Shown: piece by piece, positions 52,126 to 61,644 of the stretch | Layout: each line of letters opens with the position of its first letter | Position numbering within the stretch: the first letter of the stretch is position 1 | Assembly (NCBI RefSeq): GCF_023715365.1 | Contig: NZ_JAMBNZ010000004.1 | Coordinates: forward strand, 62,001-126,000 | Direction: 5' to 3' | Length of the DNA: 64,000 bases | DNA from: Georgenia satyanarayanai | Lineage (GTDB): Bacteria > Actinomycetota > Actinomycetes > Actinomycetales > Actinomycetaceae | Notes under the pieces: generated by a model | Database searches by the model: none | What the model was told of the DNA's origin: nothing | What the model saw: the letters and a program-made list of their open reading frames with translations, nothing else | Position numbers and translations under genes: made by a program

Positions 52126-55100
52126 TCAGCGACCGCCTCGCACGCCGGTGGACCGGTCGCCCGTCAGCTGGGCGAGGGCCGAGCCGAGGCGGCGCTCGAT
52201 CTCCTCCTCCGTCAGCCGCCCGGCCTCCAGGGTGCGGTCGGCGCCGACGTAGTAGAACGCCGCGCCGATCTCCTCCAGCGGCCGGCCGGTCCGCCGTGAC
52301 CAGGCGAGGCGGTAGAGGGCGAGCTGGAGCTCCCGGGCCGCGAGGGTGTGGGCGTCCCGGGGCGGCGCGCCGGTCTTCCAGTCGACGACGTGCAGGCCCT
52401 GCTCGTCGTCGAAGACGGCGTCGATCCGGCAGCGGACCACCGTGCCGGCCACCGCCGTCTCGAGGTCGACCTCCACCGCGACGGGGCGGCGCGTGGCCCA
52501 CGCCGAGGTGGTGAAGGTGCCCTTGAGCGCCTCGAGGTCCGGGGCGGCGCCCGCCCGCGGCTCCCCCGGCTCCCCTGGCTCCTCCGCACCGAAGAGGGCG
52601 TCGGCCCCCTCGACGTCGAGCAGGCTGGGCGCGCCGTAGTACTCCTCGACCCAGGCGTGGAAGAGGTTGCCGACGCTGGCGTGCTCGCTCGGCGCACTGG
52701 GCATGGGCCGGCGGCGCTCGAGGGCGAAGGCGTGCGGGTCCTGGGCGAGCCCGACGACCCCGGACGCGGACAGGTGCGTGCCGAGGGAGACCTCCAGCCC
52801 GGCGGCGCGGGACTCCTCGCGCTCGCGGAGGAGGAGCTCGGCGTCGCGCGCCCAGCGGGCGACGTCACCCGAGCGCTCCGCCGGGAGCCCGGTGGCGGTG
52901 CCGACGGCGACGGCGGCCGCCTCGAGCCGCTCCCGCCGCTCACCGAGCGGGTCGAGGGGCCACGTGGCGGCCACGACGCGCTCGAGGCTCGGGTTGACGG
53001 CGTCCTCGGCCGGCTCCGCGGTCCAGCCGAGGGGTGACTCCTCGACGAGCCCGGCGTCCCGCGCCTCGGTGAGGAAGCGCGAGGGCGGCAACGGCGTCTT
53101 GCCGGTGCGGAACCACGAGCCGGTGAGGAGCAGGGTGTGCCGGGCCCGGGTGACGGCGACGTACGCGAGGCGCCGCTCCTCTCCCACGGCGTGCCGGCCG
53201 CCGTCGCGCCGGAGCTGGGCGAGGGCGTCACGGACGTCGGCGTGCGTGGGCGCCGGGGGGATGTCGAGGGCGGGCAGGCTCTCGGCGTCCCCGCGTAGCG
53301 GGTAGGGCAGCGCGGTGCGGTCGGTGAGCCAGCCGGCGGAGCTCACCGCGCCGTCGGCCGAGGGGCGCCCCTTGTAGCTGGGGAACTGGGACTCGACCAT
53401 CCCCGGCACGGCGACGACGTCCCACTCCAGGCCCTTGGCGGCGTGGACGGTGAGCACCTGGACGGCGCCGGGCTCGGGGTCCGCGTCGACCGGCTCGAGG
53501 CCGCGCTCGCGCTCCTCGGCGGCGTCGAGCCAGCCGAGGAAGGTGCCCAGGCCCCCGGTATCCGCGGCGAAGGAGGCGGCGACGTCGACGAAGGCATCGA
53601 GGTTGCCGCGGGCGTGCGCAGGCACGCGGCCGGCGCGCGCGGCGACCTCGATGTCCAGGCCCATGAGCGTGATCGTGTGCGCGACGACCTCGGGCAGGGA
53701 GAGGTAGCTGAGCGAGCGGACCTGGCGCAGGAGGTCCCCCAGGCGCCGGACCCGCCGCAGCCCGTCGGTGGTCATCGCGGCGCCCGACGGCGCCCGCCAC
53801 CCCGGGGCGGGCGGTTCGTCGACGGCCTCGACGACGCTCGCCTCCCCCTTGGCGCCGGTGGCCGCGGCGAGGGAGCGCGCCCAGGCGCCGAGGACGTGGA
53901 GGTCGGCGGCGCCGAGCCCGGCGCCGGTGAGCAGCCGCATGGCGGAGTCCCCGCGCGAGGCGTCGTGGGCGGCCTCGAGGGCGGCACGGACGTCGACGAC
54001 CTCCGGCGCGGCGAGCAGCCCGCCGAGGCCGAGGACCTCGACCGGGACGTCGCGGGCGCGCAGCGCCTCGACGACGCCGGTGAACTGGGAGCGGGTGCGG
54101 CACAGCACGGCGGCCGTCTGCTCCGGGGCCCAGCGCTCGACGAAGAAGTCGGCGATGCCGGCGACCTCGTCCTCGACCGACTCGGCGTAGCCGGCGAGCA
54201 CCCGGCCCTCCTCCGCACCCGGGCGCGCGACGAGCTCGGGCACCTCCACCGGGGCCGGCCCGGAGTCCGCCGGCAGGCGCAGCGGCCCGGACGCGCGGTT
54301 GGCGACGGCGAGGATGCGGGCGTCGTTGCGCCACGAGGTGCGCAGGTAGCGGGTGGGGGTGTGCTCCTGGCCCGCGCGGCCCAGGCTGGGGAACTGGGCG
54401 GGGAAGTCCGCGAGCGCCGCGGCGGCGGCCCCTCGCCAGCCGTAGATCGCCTGGTTCGGGTCACCGACGGCGGTGACCGCGTGGCCGCCGCCGAAGACCG
54501 AGGAGAGCAGCCGCAGCTGGGCCACCGACGTGTCCTGGTACTCGTCGAGCAGGACGAGGGGGTACTGCTCGCGCAGCGCTTGCCCGACGGCGGGCACGGT
54601 CTCGGCGATGCGCGCCGCCATGGCCACCTGGTCGGCGAAGTCCATGACGCCGTGCTCCCGTTTGGCGCGGGCATAGGCGTCGACGAGGTCGAGGACCGCC
54701 AGCCGCTCGCGCAGGGAACCGACCGTCTTGCGGGTGTCCGCGTAGGGCTCCTTGGTCCGGCCCGACGGCGTGGCGTCGGTGAGTGAGCCGATGAGCTGCT
54801 CGAGCTGCTCGCGGGCGTCGTCGGTAGACAGGAGGTGCTCGGCGAGCGCCCCGGACAGGGAGAGCACCGCCTCGGTGACCGAGCCGGGCGTGGCGTCGAC
54901 GTCGAGGGCCTCGTGCCAGCCCTGGACGACGCCGTCGGCGAGCTGCCAGGCACCGGCCTCGGTGACGAGCCGGGCGTCGGGGTCCATGCCGATGCGCAGC
55001 GCGTGCTCCTTGGCGATGTCCGCGGCGAAGGAGTTGTAGGTGGCGATGGTGGGGCGGTCGACGTCCATGCGGGCGTCCTCGACGGCGAGCAGACCCGCGC

Positions 55101-55389
55101 GCCGCAGCTGGCGTAGGCGCAGCCGGACGCGGTCGGAGAGCTCGGCGGCGGCCTTGCGGGTGAAGGTGAGGCCGAGGACCTCGTCGCCGCGCACCTGCCC
55201 GTTCGCGACGAGGTGGACGACGCGCGCGGACATCGTCTCGGTCTTGCCCGACCCGGCCCCGGCGACGACGAGCTGCGGCGCGAGCGGGGCCTCGATGACG
55301 GCCTGCTGCTCCTCGGTGGGCACGTGCTGGCCGAGCGCGCGGGCGATGTCGGCGGGGCTGTGCTGGACGGGGGTGAGGATCTCGGTCAC
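52126..55389 (-). CDS. adnB: AdnB-like UvrD/RecB helicase-nuclease subunit
   Basis: A 1087-residue fusion of a UvrD-family 3'-5' helicase and a RecB-type nuclease, one half of the AdnAB end-resection motor. Helicase motifs: VVAGAGSGKTET (I), LGLTFTRKAA (Ia), LLDEYQDTS (II), GDPNQAIYGWRGA (III), TVHAAKGLEWDVV (V) and VAVTRARHTLLL (VI). The nuclease domain near the C-terminus has CRIDAVFDDEQG, VVDWKTG and QLALYRLAW. It lacks the iron-sulfur cysteines of its partner. The GTG overlaps the adnA stop (GTGA), as in the mycobacterial pair. It processes double-strand breaks for recombination. Confidence 0.9.
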   Translation of the reverse strand: MTEILTPVQHSPADIARALGQHVPTEEQQAVIEAPLAPQLVVAGAGSGKTETMSARVVHLVANGQVRGDEVLGLTFTRKAAAELSDRVRLRLRQLRRAGLLAVEDARMDVDRPTIATYNSFAADIAKEHALRIGMDPDARLVTEAGAWQLADGVVQGWHEALDVDATPGSVTEAVLSLSGALAEHLLSTDDAREQLEQLIGSLTDATPSGRTKEPYADTRKTVGSLRERLAVLDLVDAYARAKREHGVMDFADQVAMAARIAETVPAVGQALREQYPLVLLDEYQDTSVAQLRLLSSVFGGGHAVTAVGDPNQAIYGWRGAAAAALADFPAQFPSLGRAGQEHTPTRYLRTSWRNDARILAVANRASGPLRLPADSGPAPVEVPELVARPGAEEGRVLAGYAESVEDEVAGIADFFVERWAPEQTAAVLCRTRSQFTGVVEALRARDVPVEVLGLGGLLAAPEVVDVRAALEAAHDASRGDSAMRLLTGAGLGAADLHVLGAWARSLAAATGAKGEASVVEAVDEPPAPGWRAPSGAAMTTDGLRRVRRLGDLLRQVRSLSYLSLPEVVAHTITLMGLDIEVAARAGRVPAHARGNLDAFVDVAASFAADTGGLGTFLGWLDAAEERERGLEPVDADPEPGAVQVLTVHAAKGLEWDVVAVPGMVESQFPSYKGRPSADGAVSSAGWLTDRTALPYPLRGDAESLPALDIPPAPTHADVRDALAQLRRDGGRHAVGEERRLAYVAVTRARHTLLLTGSWFRTGKTPLPPSRFLTEARDAGLVEESPLGWTAEPAEDAVNPSLERVVAATWPLDPLGERRERLEAAAVAVGTATGLPAERSGDVARWARDAELLLREREESRAAGLEVSLGTHLSASGVVGLAQDPHAFALERRRPMPSAPSEHASVGNLFHAWVEEYYGAPSLLDVEGADALFGAEEPGEPGEPRAGAAPDLEALKGTFTTSAWATRRPVAVEVDLETAVAGTVVRCRIDAVFDDEQGLHVVDWKTGAPPRDAHTLAARELQLALYRLAWSRRTGRPLEEIGAAFYYVGADRTLEAGRLTEEEIERRLGSALAQLTGDRSTGVRGGR

Positions 55390-58300
55390 TGGGTCACCTG
55401 TCGTCCCTCGCTCTGGATCGGGCAGCTGCGCCGCACCGGGCAGTGGCTGCAGCCGGGGTTGACGCGCGCCTCGAAGCGGGCGCCGGACATCGTGTCGGCG
55501 ACCCGGGCGACGAGCGCGTGCGCCCAGGCCGGGTCCTCGGCCTCCCGCGGCGGGACCTGGCGCCGCTCGGTGGCACCGGCCTTGCCCGTGCCGAGGTAGA
55601 CGAGCCGCGCCCCGGCCGACTCCCCCGCGCCGGGGAGCCCCCCGGCCTCGACGGCGACCTGGTAGGTGGCCAGCTGCGCGTTGGTGCGGGCCTCCTCCTC
55701 GCTCACCGGGTTCTTGGAGGTCTTGAGGTCGACGACGCGGACGACCTCGCCGTCGCCGTCCCCGGCCGGGCCGAGGCGCTCGACGCGGTCGATGCGCCCG
55801 ACCAGCCGGGCGCGCCCGACGTCCGCGGTGAAGGCGGTCTCGACGTCGACCTCCCCCGGGACCCCGGCCACGTAGTGCGCCAGGCGCTCGACCATGAGCT
55901 CGGCCTCCGCCCGCGAGCGCCGCCCCACCCAGCCCTCGCCCAGGCCGAGGGAGGACCAGCGGGCCTCGAGGGCCTCGCGCAGCTCCTCGAGGGTGCCGTG
56001 CGGGTGCTCGGCGGCGATGTCGTGGACGAGGTTGCCTAGCGACTGGTCCAGGGAGTCCTCCCGCCGGCCGCCCGCGGTCTGCAGGGCCCAGCGCAGCGGG
56101 CAGCGGTCGGCGGTCTCGACGGTGGAGGGGGTGACGGGCACCTGCTGGTCGGGGCCGTGGAGCGGCGCGGTGCTGCTCGCCGTGGCCAGGCCGTGCCACT
56201 CCTGCGGATCCGCGCCGGGGACCTCCCGCGCGGCGAGGTGGGCGAGGAGCACGGCCGCCGCCTCGTACCGGTCGGACCGGGCAGCGCCACGCGCCTGGGC
56301 GAGGAGCTCGGAGTCCAGGGCGGCCCGCAGCTCGGCGACGAGCCCGCGCAGGTCGAGGGCGGGCGGGACGGGGCCGGCCGCCTCCTCGGCGGAGTCGGCG
56401 CCGAGGAGCTCGAGGAAGGAGGAGGGGCGGTCGTCGAGGTCGAGGACGGCGGTGGCGACGAGCCGGCGGGTGGCGCGCGAGACGGCGACGGCGAGCATGC
56501 GCAGCTCGTCGTCCAGGACGTCGCGGCGTGCCTGGCTGCGCGCCGCGGGCGTGCCCGGCTCGCGCCGGCCGGAGGCGATGTCGGCGAGCTCGCCCGCCCC
56601 GAGCAGCGTGTCCCGCAGGCGCAGGTCGGGCCACACGTCTTCCTGGAGGCCGGCGAGGACCACGACCTCCCACTGCCCGCCGCCGGTGCCGGCCGGGGTG
56701 AGGATCGCGACCGTCTCGCGGCGCTGCCCCTGGGCGGCGAGGGTGTCGGCGGCGATGTCCTGGGCGAGCACCTCGGCGACGAAGCCGGCCGGCCCCGCCC
56801 CGGCGTGCCGCTCGTCGAACTGCTCGGCGGCGCGGAAGAGGGCCATGAGGGCGTCGAGGTCGGCGTCGGCGCGTTCCCCGGTGGCGCCTCCGGCGAGGGC
56901 ACGCCGGCGCCACGGCTCGGCGAGCCCGGCGGCGTCCCACAGCGCCCACAGCACCTCGGTGGCACCGCCGCCGTGCTCGTGGGCGGCACGGCCGGCGGCC
57001 AGCACGCGGCTCACGCGCACCGGGCCGGCGCGGTGGGGGCCGGGCAGGTGCGCGGCGCGCACCGGGTCGGCGAGGACCTCGAGGAGGAGCTCGTCGGTGG
57101 CGGCCCGCACGGCCACCGGGGCGCTGCCCTCGGGCAGCTCGGCCGCGACCGCACCACGCAGGGAGCGCCGCAGGCCGCGCAGGGACACCGAGTCCATCCC
57201 GCCGAGCGGGGAGCACAGGAGCGCGACGGCGGCCTCGGCGTCCAGCGCGCCGGTGACCGCGCGCACCGCGGTGAGGAGTGGACGCACGGCGGGCTCCTCG
57301 CGCAGCGCCTGGCGCGCACCCTCCTGCGCGACCGGGACCCCGGCCTCGCGCAGCTGACGGCGCAGCCCGGCGACCTGGCCCGTGGAGCGCACGACGACGA
57401 CCATCTGCGACCACGGCGTGCCGTGGTGCAGGTGCTCCTCGCGCAGCCGCCGGGCGACGTGCGCCGCCTGCTGGCTGGGGCTGCGCAGGACCGCGGTCTC
57501 GACGCCGCGGGGCGGCTCGTCCGGGCGGGGCTCGGGCTCGCGGACCTCGGCGTGCGGGGCGCCGCGGTGGCGCGCGCCGCCGACGACTGAGATCTCGCTC
57601 GTCACCCGCCGCGTGACCTCCCGGAGCGCGGGCGTGCCGCGCCACACCGTGCCGAGGACCTCACGATCGGCGTCGAAGCCGCCGATCGCCTCGCGCGTGA
57701 CCGCCCGGCCCACGAGCGCCGGCGTCCCGCCGCGGAAGCCCTGGACACCGGCGTCCGGGTCACCGAGCAGGACGAGCTCGGCGCCGTCGTCGGCCAGCGC
57801 GTGGAGCAGACGCGCCGTGGCGAGCGTGGCGTCCTGGTAGTCGTCCACGACGATCGTGCCCCAGCGGGGCGGGGCGAGGTCGGGCAGGTCCTCGCGCCAG
57901 GTGCGCAGGGCGTGGGTGGCGACGTCGACGACGGCGGCGACGTCGTAGCGGGCGCCGCGGTCGGCCGGGGTCTCCCCCAGCACGGTGACGTCGGTGTACT
58001 CCCCGAGGACGACGGCGGCCGACTCCCACTCCGGCCGGCCGGCGCGGCGGCCCAGGCTCGCGAGCTCCTCCGGGCTCAGGCCCAGCTCGACGGCGCGGGT
58101 GAGGAGGTCGCGCAGCTGGTTGCGGAAGGCGGGCTGGGCGCGGGTCTCCGGCCCGATGCCGGCGGGCCAGCGCGGGTCACGGCCCAGGCCGTCGGCGTGC
58201 CCGGCGAGCAGCTCGGCGAGGGCGGCGTCCTGCTGCGGGCCGGTGACGAGGGTGGGGGGCGGCTGGCGCAGCGCCGTGGCGCGCGCGTGGACGACGGCGT

Positions 58301-58628
58301 AGGCGAAGGAGGCGACCGAGCGGACCAGGCCGCGGGTGCTGCCGCCCTCCCCGAGGAGCCGGGTGCCGACGGCGTCGCGGACGCGGTCGGCGGCGCGCCG
58401 CGACGGGGCGAGGAAGAGGGCGGGGCTGCTCAGCGGGTGGCTGCCCAGCGCGGCGCAGGACCCGGCGCGGGCGAGGAAGGTCTCCACCGCCGTCGTCGTC
58501 TTCCCGCTGCCGGGGGCGCCGACGACGAGGAGGTTCCCGGCACCGGCCGGCCGCGTGACGACACGCATCTGGTCGGCGTCCAGGTCCACCGCGGCGCGCG
58601 CCGCCGGGACGCTGAGCCGGACCGCCAT
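55386..58628 (-). CDS. adnA: AdnA-like helicase-nuclease subunit with Fe-S cluster
   Basis: A 1080-residue partner of AdnB. The motor domain is diverged: Walker A VVGAPGSGKTTT is intact, but motif II is VVDDYQDAT, motif III GDPDAGVQGFRGG and motif VI VAVSRATRRLV, in keeping with the weak motor of mycobacterial AdnA. The C-terminal RecB-like nuclease has RCPLRWALQ, GRIDRVERL, VVDLKTSK and QLATYQ. CSHCPVRRSC, together with the Cys of RCPLRW, gives the four ligands of an iron-sulfur cluster. The ATG at 58628 is preceded by an in-frame GTG (58637). Divergent from DUF3107. Confidence 0.88.
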   Translation of the reverse strand: MAVRLSVPAARAAVDLDADQMRVVTRPAGAGNLLVVGAPGSGKTTTAVETFLARAGSCAALGSHPLSSPALFLAPSRRAADRVRDAVGTRLLGEGGSTRGLVRSVASFAYAVVHARATALRQPPPTLVTGPQQDAALAELLAGHADGLGRDPRWPAGIGPETRAQPAFRNQLRDLLTRAVELGLSPEELASLGRRAGRPEWESAAVVLGEYTDVTVLGETPADRGARYDVAAVVDVATHALRTWREDLPDLAPPRWGTIVVDDYQDATLATARLLHALADDGAELVLLGDPDAGVQGFRGGTPALVGRAVTREAIGGFDADREVLGTVWRGTPALREVTRRVTSEISVVGGARHRGAPHAEVREPEPRPDEPPRGVETAVLRSPSQQAAHVARRLREEHLHHGTPWSQMVVVVRSTGQVAGLRRQLREAGVPVAQEGARQALREEPAVRPLLTAVRAVTGALDAEAAVALLCSPLGGMDSVSLRGLRRSLRGAVAAELPEGSAPVAVRAATDELLLEVLADPVRAAHLPGPHRAGPVRVSRVLAAGRAAHEHGGGATEVLWALWDAAGLAEPWRRRALAGGATGERADADLDALMALFRAAEQFDERHAGAGPAGFVAEVLAQDIAADTLAAQGQRRETVAILTPAGTGGGQWEVVVLAGLQEDVWPDLRLRDTLLGAGELADIASGRREPGTPAARSQARRDVLDDELRMLAVAVSRATRRLVATAVLDLDDRPSSFLELLGADSAEEAAGPVPPALDLRGLVAELRAALDSELLAQARGAARSDRYEAAAVLLAHLAAREVPGADPQEWHGLATASSTAPLHGPDQQVPVTPSTVETADRCPLRWALQTAGGRREDSLDQSLGNLVHDIAAEHPHGTLEELREALEARWSSLGLGEGWVGRRSRAEAELMVERLAHYVAGVPGEVDVETAFTADVGRARLVGRIDRVERLGPAGDGDGEVVRVVDLKTSKNPVSEEEARTNAQLATYQVAVEAGGLPGAGESAGARLVYLGTGKAGATERRQVPPREAEDPAWAHALVARVADTMSGARFEARVNPGCSHCPVRRSCPIQSEGRQVTQ

Positions 58629-58778
58629 CTGTGTCACGCGTCGATGGAACCACGGGCCACCGACATCGGCGGTCACGCCGTCGGCGAACCCGGTCGGCCG
58701 GCCTGGTCCGGCGCGCCTACGATGGGTCGACATCCTGTCAGCCGCGGCCCCGGCCGCCCCAGCAAGGAGCGGAACACC

Positions 58779-59000
58779 TTGGAGATCACCATCGGCGTGC
58801 GTGACGTCGCCCGCGAGATCACGATCGACTCCCCGCTGTCCGCGGAGGAGCTGCGAGGGGTCGTCAAGGCGGCGCTGGACGCGGGCACCACCCTCGAGCT
58901 CACCGACGAGAACGGTGCCCAGGTGCTCGTCCCCGGCGGCGCGCTCGGCTACGTCCGCTTCGGCTCCGAGACCCCCCGCCGCGTCGGCTTCGGGGTCTGA
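58779..59000 (+). CDS. DUF3107 family protein
   Basis: A 73-residue actinobacterial protein of the DUF3107 family (MEITIGVRDVAREITID, LSAEELRGVVKAALD, FGSETPRRVGFG). The initiation codon is TTG at 58779, supported by AAGGAG nine bases upstream and by the family N-terminus starting exactly there. The likely promoter -10 is TACGAT (58718-58723). An ATP-binding role has been proposed for the family, but its function remains unsettled. Its stop lies one base from that of the convergent ferritin-like gene. Confidence 0.85.
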   Translation: MEITIGVRDVAREITIDSPLSAEELRGVVKAALDAGTTLELTDENGAQVLVPGGALGYVRFGSETPRRVGFGV

Positions 59001-59001
59001 C

Positions 59002-59661
59002 CTACGCGGCCAGGCCCAGCCGCTCCATGCGGCGGGCGTGGCCCGCGGAGATCGTTCCCACCGCCGGGGCGGCCAGGGCGGCGAGGTCCGCCGCTCCCGC
59101 CGACTCGACGACGTCGAGCACCGGCTGGACGGCGCCCAGCGCCTCCCCCGCCACCCGGCGGCCCCACAGCGCGAGCCGGGCCGCGAGCGCCGGGTCGCCG
59201 GCGGTCGCCTGCGCGACCTCGGCCGCCACGAGGCCGGTGAGGCCCTGCCCGGCGAGCGCGTCGGCGACGACGCCGCGGACGGGCTCGGGCAGGTGCTCGC
59301 CCACCGTCCGGGCCAGGTCCCGCACCATGCCGCCGGCGACGACGGTGCGCACCACCCGCTCCCGCCAGTCGTCCGAGCGCGTGCGCTGCCCGATCCCGTC
59401 GAGCAGCGCCAGGTAGGGCGCGGCGGCGTCGGTGAGGTCGCCACCGTGCTCCTCGGCGCTGCGGGAGAGCGCGTCGTAGGCGCCGAGCTGGCCGGACGCG
59501 AGCCGCGCGACCGCCACCCGTGCCCGCGTGCGCGGGGCGTGCAGGGCGTCGGCCGCCAGCCAGTCGAAGGCGCTGAGCCGGCTCGCGGCCACGAGCCCGA
59601 GCACGGTCACCACCTGCTCGGGGCGGTCGAGGGCGGGGGCGGACGGCTCTGGGCTCGGCAT
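59002..59661 (-). CDS. Ferritin-like (MiaE_2 type) protein
   Basis: A 219-residue all-helical protein resembling the ferritin-fold MiaE_2 family, which sits next to DUF3107 in many actinobacteria. Segments ASRLSAFDWLAADALHAP and VAVARLASGQLGAYDALS align with the family helices that normally carry iron ligands (ELxAFE..., AAEFGHFE). Here the Glu and His positions read Arg/Ser, Gln and Ala. Diiron binding is therefore doubtful and the protein may be structural or regulatory. Start ATG 59661. Confidence 0.7.
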   Translation of the reverse strand: MPSPEPSAPALDRPEQVVTVLGLVAASRLSAFDWLAADALHAPRTRARVAVARLASGQLGAYDALSRSAEEHGGDLTDAAAPYLALLDGIGQRTRSDDWRERVVRTVVAGGMVRDLARTVGEHLPEPVRGVVADALAGQGLTGLVAAEVAQATAGDPALAARLALWGRRVAGEALGAVQPVLDVVESAGAADLAALAAPAVGTISAGHARRMERLGLAA

Positions 59662-59895
59662 GCGTCCAGCCTAGTTCCGGCACCGCCCCGGCCCTGCCGC
59701 GGCTGTGCGCCCGCCCACCATCGGGCGCATGCCGGGCCCCTGGCGCTACACTGGCACGGTTCATACGGTTGACCGGTCGTCACGTATATCAGAGCCCTGC
59801 CGCCCACGCGGCGCGAATGCCCACGATCGGCTGCCACGACCAGGCGCTGCTGCCGGCGAACCCGCCGCCCCGCCACAACCGGATAGGTACCACTC
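59662..59895 (+). promoter_or_regulatory. Promoter and 5' leader of the DEAD-box helicase gene
   Basis: A TACACT -10 at 59747-59752 would start a leader of about 135 nt, unusually long for this window. It includes TTGACC and a short A/T-rich patch (TATATCA, 59787-59793). No known RNA class is recognised. Long leaders on cold- or RNA-helicase genes often mediate autoregulation, but nothing here proves it. Confidence 0.4.
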
Positions 59896-61527
59896 GTGAC
59901 TGACACCTCCTCGGGCGTGATCACGCCCTCGGCCGACGACGGCCGCATCGACGTCTCCACCGCTGTCGACACCGCCGCCCTCGACGCAGCCGGCATCGAC
60001 ACGATCGACGCCGACATCACCGACGCGAGCAACGAGGCCCTCGCCCCGGAGCGCACCTTCGCGGACTTCGGCGTCGACCAGGCGATCGTCGACGCGCTCG
60101 CGGACGACGGCATCCTCCACCCCTTCCCGATCCAGGCGCTCACCCTGCCCGTCGCGCTGAGCCGCCACGACATCATCGGCCAGGCCAAGACCGGCACCGG
60201 CAAGACCCTCGGCTTCGGCATCCCGGCGCTGCAGAACGTCGTCGCCCCCGGCGAGGAGGGCTGGGACACCCTGCCCGACCCCGGCAAGCCGCAGGCGCTC
60301 GTCATCGTCCCCACCCGTGAGCTGGCCGTCCAGGTCGCCGGGGACCTCGTCGTCGCCTCCCGCCGCCGCCCGTCGCTGCGGGTCGCCCAGGTCTACGGCG
60401 GACGCGCCTACGAGCCGCAGATCGAGGCGCTCCAGAAGGGCGTCGAGGTCGTCGTCGGCACCCCCGGCCGGATGATCGACCTGTTCAAGCAGCGCCTCCT
60501 CGACCTCTCACGGGTGCGCACCGTCGTGCTCGACGAGGCCGACGAGATGCTCGACCTCGGCTTCCTGCCCGACGTCGAGACCCTCCTCGCCGGCACCCCG
60601 GCCACCCGCCACACCATGCTCTTCTCCGCGACCATGCCCGGCGCCGTCGTCGCCCTGGCCCGCCGGTACATGACGCGCCCCACGCACATCCGCGCACAGG
60701 ACCCGGGCGACGACGGCCACACCGTCAAGTCGACGCGGCAGATCGTCTACCGCGCCCACGCCCTCAACAAGGTCGAGATGCTCTCGCGCATCCTCCAGGC
60801 CGAGGGCCGCGGCCTCACCATCGTCTTCACCCGCACCAAGCGCACCGCCGCGAAGGTCGCCGACGAGCTCGCCGAGCGCGGCTTCGCCTCCGCGGCCATC
60901 CACGGCGACCTCGGCCAGGGCGCCCGCGAGCAGGCGCTGCGCGCCTTCCGCTCCGGCAAGGTCGACGTCCTCGTCGCCACCGACGTCGCCGCCCGCGGCA
61001 TCGACGTCGACAACGTCACGCACGTCGTCAACTACCAGTGCCCCGAGGACGAGAAGACCTACCTCCACCGCATCGGGCGTACCGGCCGCGCCGGGCTCTC
61101 CGGCACCGCCGTGACCTTCGTCGACTGGGACGACATGCCGCGCTGGGGGCTCATCAACAAGACCCTCGGCCTGGGCCTGGAGGAGCCGCCGGAGACCTAC
61201 CACACCTCCCCGCACCTGTACTCCGACCTCAGCATCCCCACCGGGATCACCGGGCGGCTGCCGCGCAGCGCCCGCACCCGCGCGGGGCTGCAGGCGGAGA
61301 CGCTCGAGGACCTCGGGGAGACCGGCAAGTCCGCCGGCCGGGGCACCCGGGCCCCGCACGGCGGCGGCCAGGGCGGCCCGGGCCGCGGCGGGCGCAACGG
61401 CGGCGGACGCGCCGACGCCGGTCGCAGCAGCGCCACCGGCAGCCAGGGCGCCGAGGCGCCGCGCGAGGGCCAGGAGCGCCGTCGCCGCCGTCGCACCCGC
61501 AAGCCGAGCGGTGCCAGCGAGGGCTGA
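59896..61527 (+). CDS. DEAD-box RNA helicase (RhlE/CsdA-like)
   Basis: A 543-residue ATP-dependent RNA helicase. After an acidic, variable N-terminus (about 45 residues) come the Q motif (FADFGVDQAIVDALADDGILHPFPIQ, split), motif I AKTGTGKT, Ia PTRELAVQV, II DEAD, III SATMP, and in domain 2 IVFTRTKR, ATDVAARGIDV and HRIGRTGRAG. A basic Gly/Arg-rich tail (GGGQGGPGRGGRNGGG, RRRRRRTRK) for RNA binding closes the protein. It probably acts in ribosome assembly, mRNA decay or cold adaptation. The GTG start has only a weak ribosome-binding site. Terminated by an 11-pair hairpin. Confidence 0.93.
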   Translation: MTDTSSGVITPSADDGRIDVSTAVDTAALDAAGIDTIDADITDASNEALAPERTFADFGVDQAIVDALADDGILHPFPIQALTLPVALSRHDIIGQAKTGTGKTLGFGIPALQNVVAPGEEGWDTLPDPGKPQALVIVPTRELAVQVAGDLVVASRRRPSLRVAQVYGGRAYEPQIEALQKGVEVVVGTPGRMIDLFKQRLLDLSRVRTVVLDEADEMLDLGFLPDVETLLAGTPATRHTMLFSATMPGAVVALARRYMTRPTHIRAQDPGDDGHTVKSTRQIVYRAHALNKVEMLSRILQAEGRGLTIVFTRTKRTAAKVADELAERGFASAAIHGDLGQGAREQALRAFRSGKVDVLVATDVAARGIDVDNVTHVVNYQCPEDEKTYLHRIGRTGRAGLSGTAVTFVDWDDMPRWGLINKTLGLGLEEPPETYHTSPHLYSDLSIPTGITGRLPRSARTRAGLQAETLEDLGETGKSAGRGTRAPHGGGQGGPGRGGRNGGGRADAGRSSATGSQGAEAPREGQERRRRRRTRKPSGASEG

Positions 61528-61543
61528 CCCACCACGCACGCCG

Positions 61544-61573
61544 CGCCCCCGTCCGGATCCCCGGGCGGGGGCG
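61544..61573 (+). terminator. Terminator of the DEAD-box gene
   Basis: Eleven pairs (61544-61554 with 61563-61573, one G-U) and an 8-nt loop, 17 nt after the stop; followed by TTGCC. Confidence 0.65.
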
Positions 61574-61632
61574 TTGCCGTCTCAGCATTCACTTCCGGTG
61601 GACAGTGTGTGGCTTTTGTCACGCAGGTTCGC

Positions 61633-61638
61633 TAACGT
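61633..61638 (+). promoter_or_regulatory. -10 box (TAACGT) for a leaderless mRNA
   Basis: TAACGT ends six bases before the ATG at 61645, and no ribosome-binding site is present. The upstream region is locally AT-richer (TTTTGTCACG). Confidence 0.45.
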
Positions 61639-61644
61639 GCCCGG

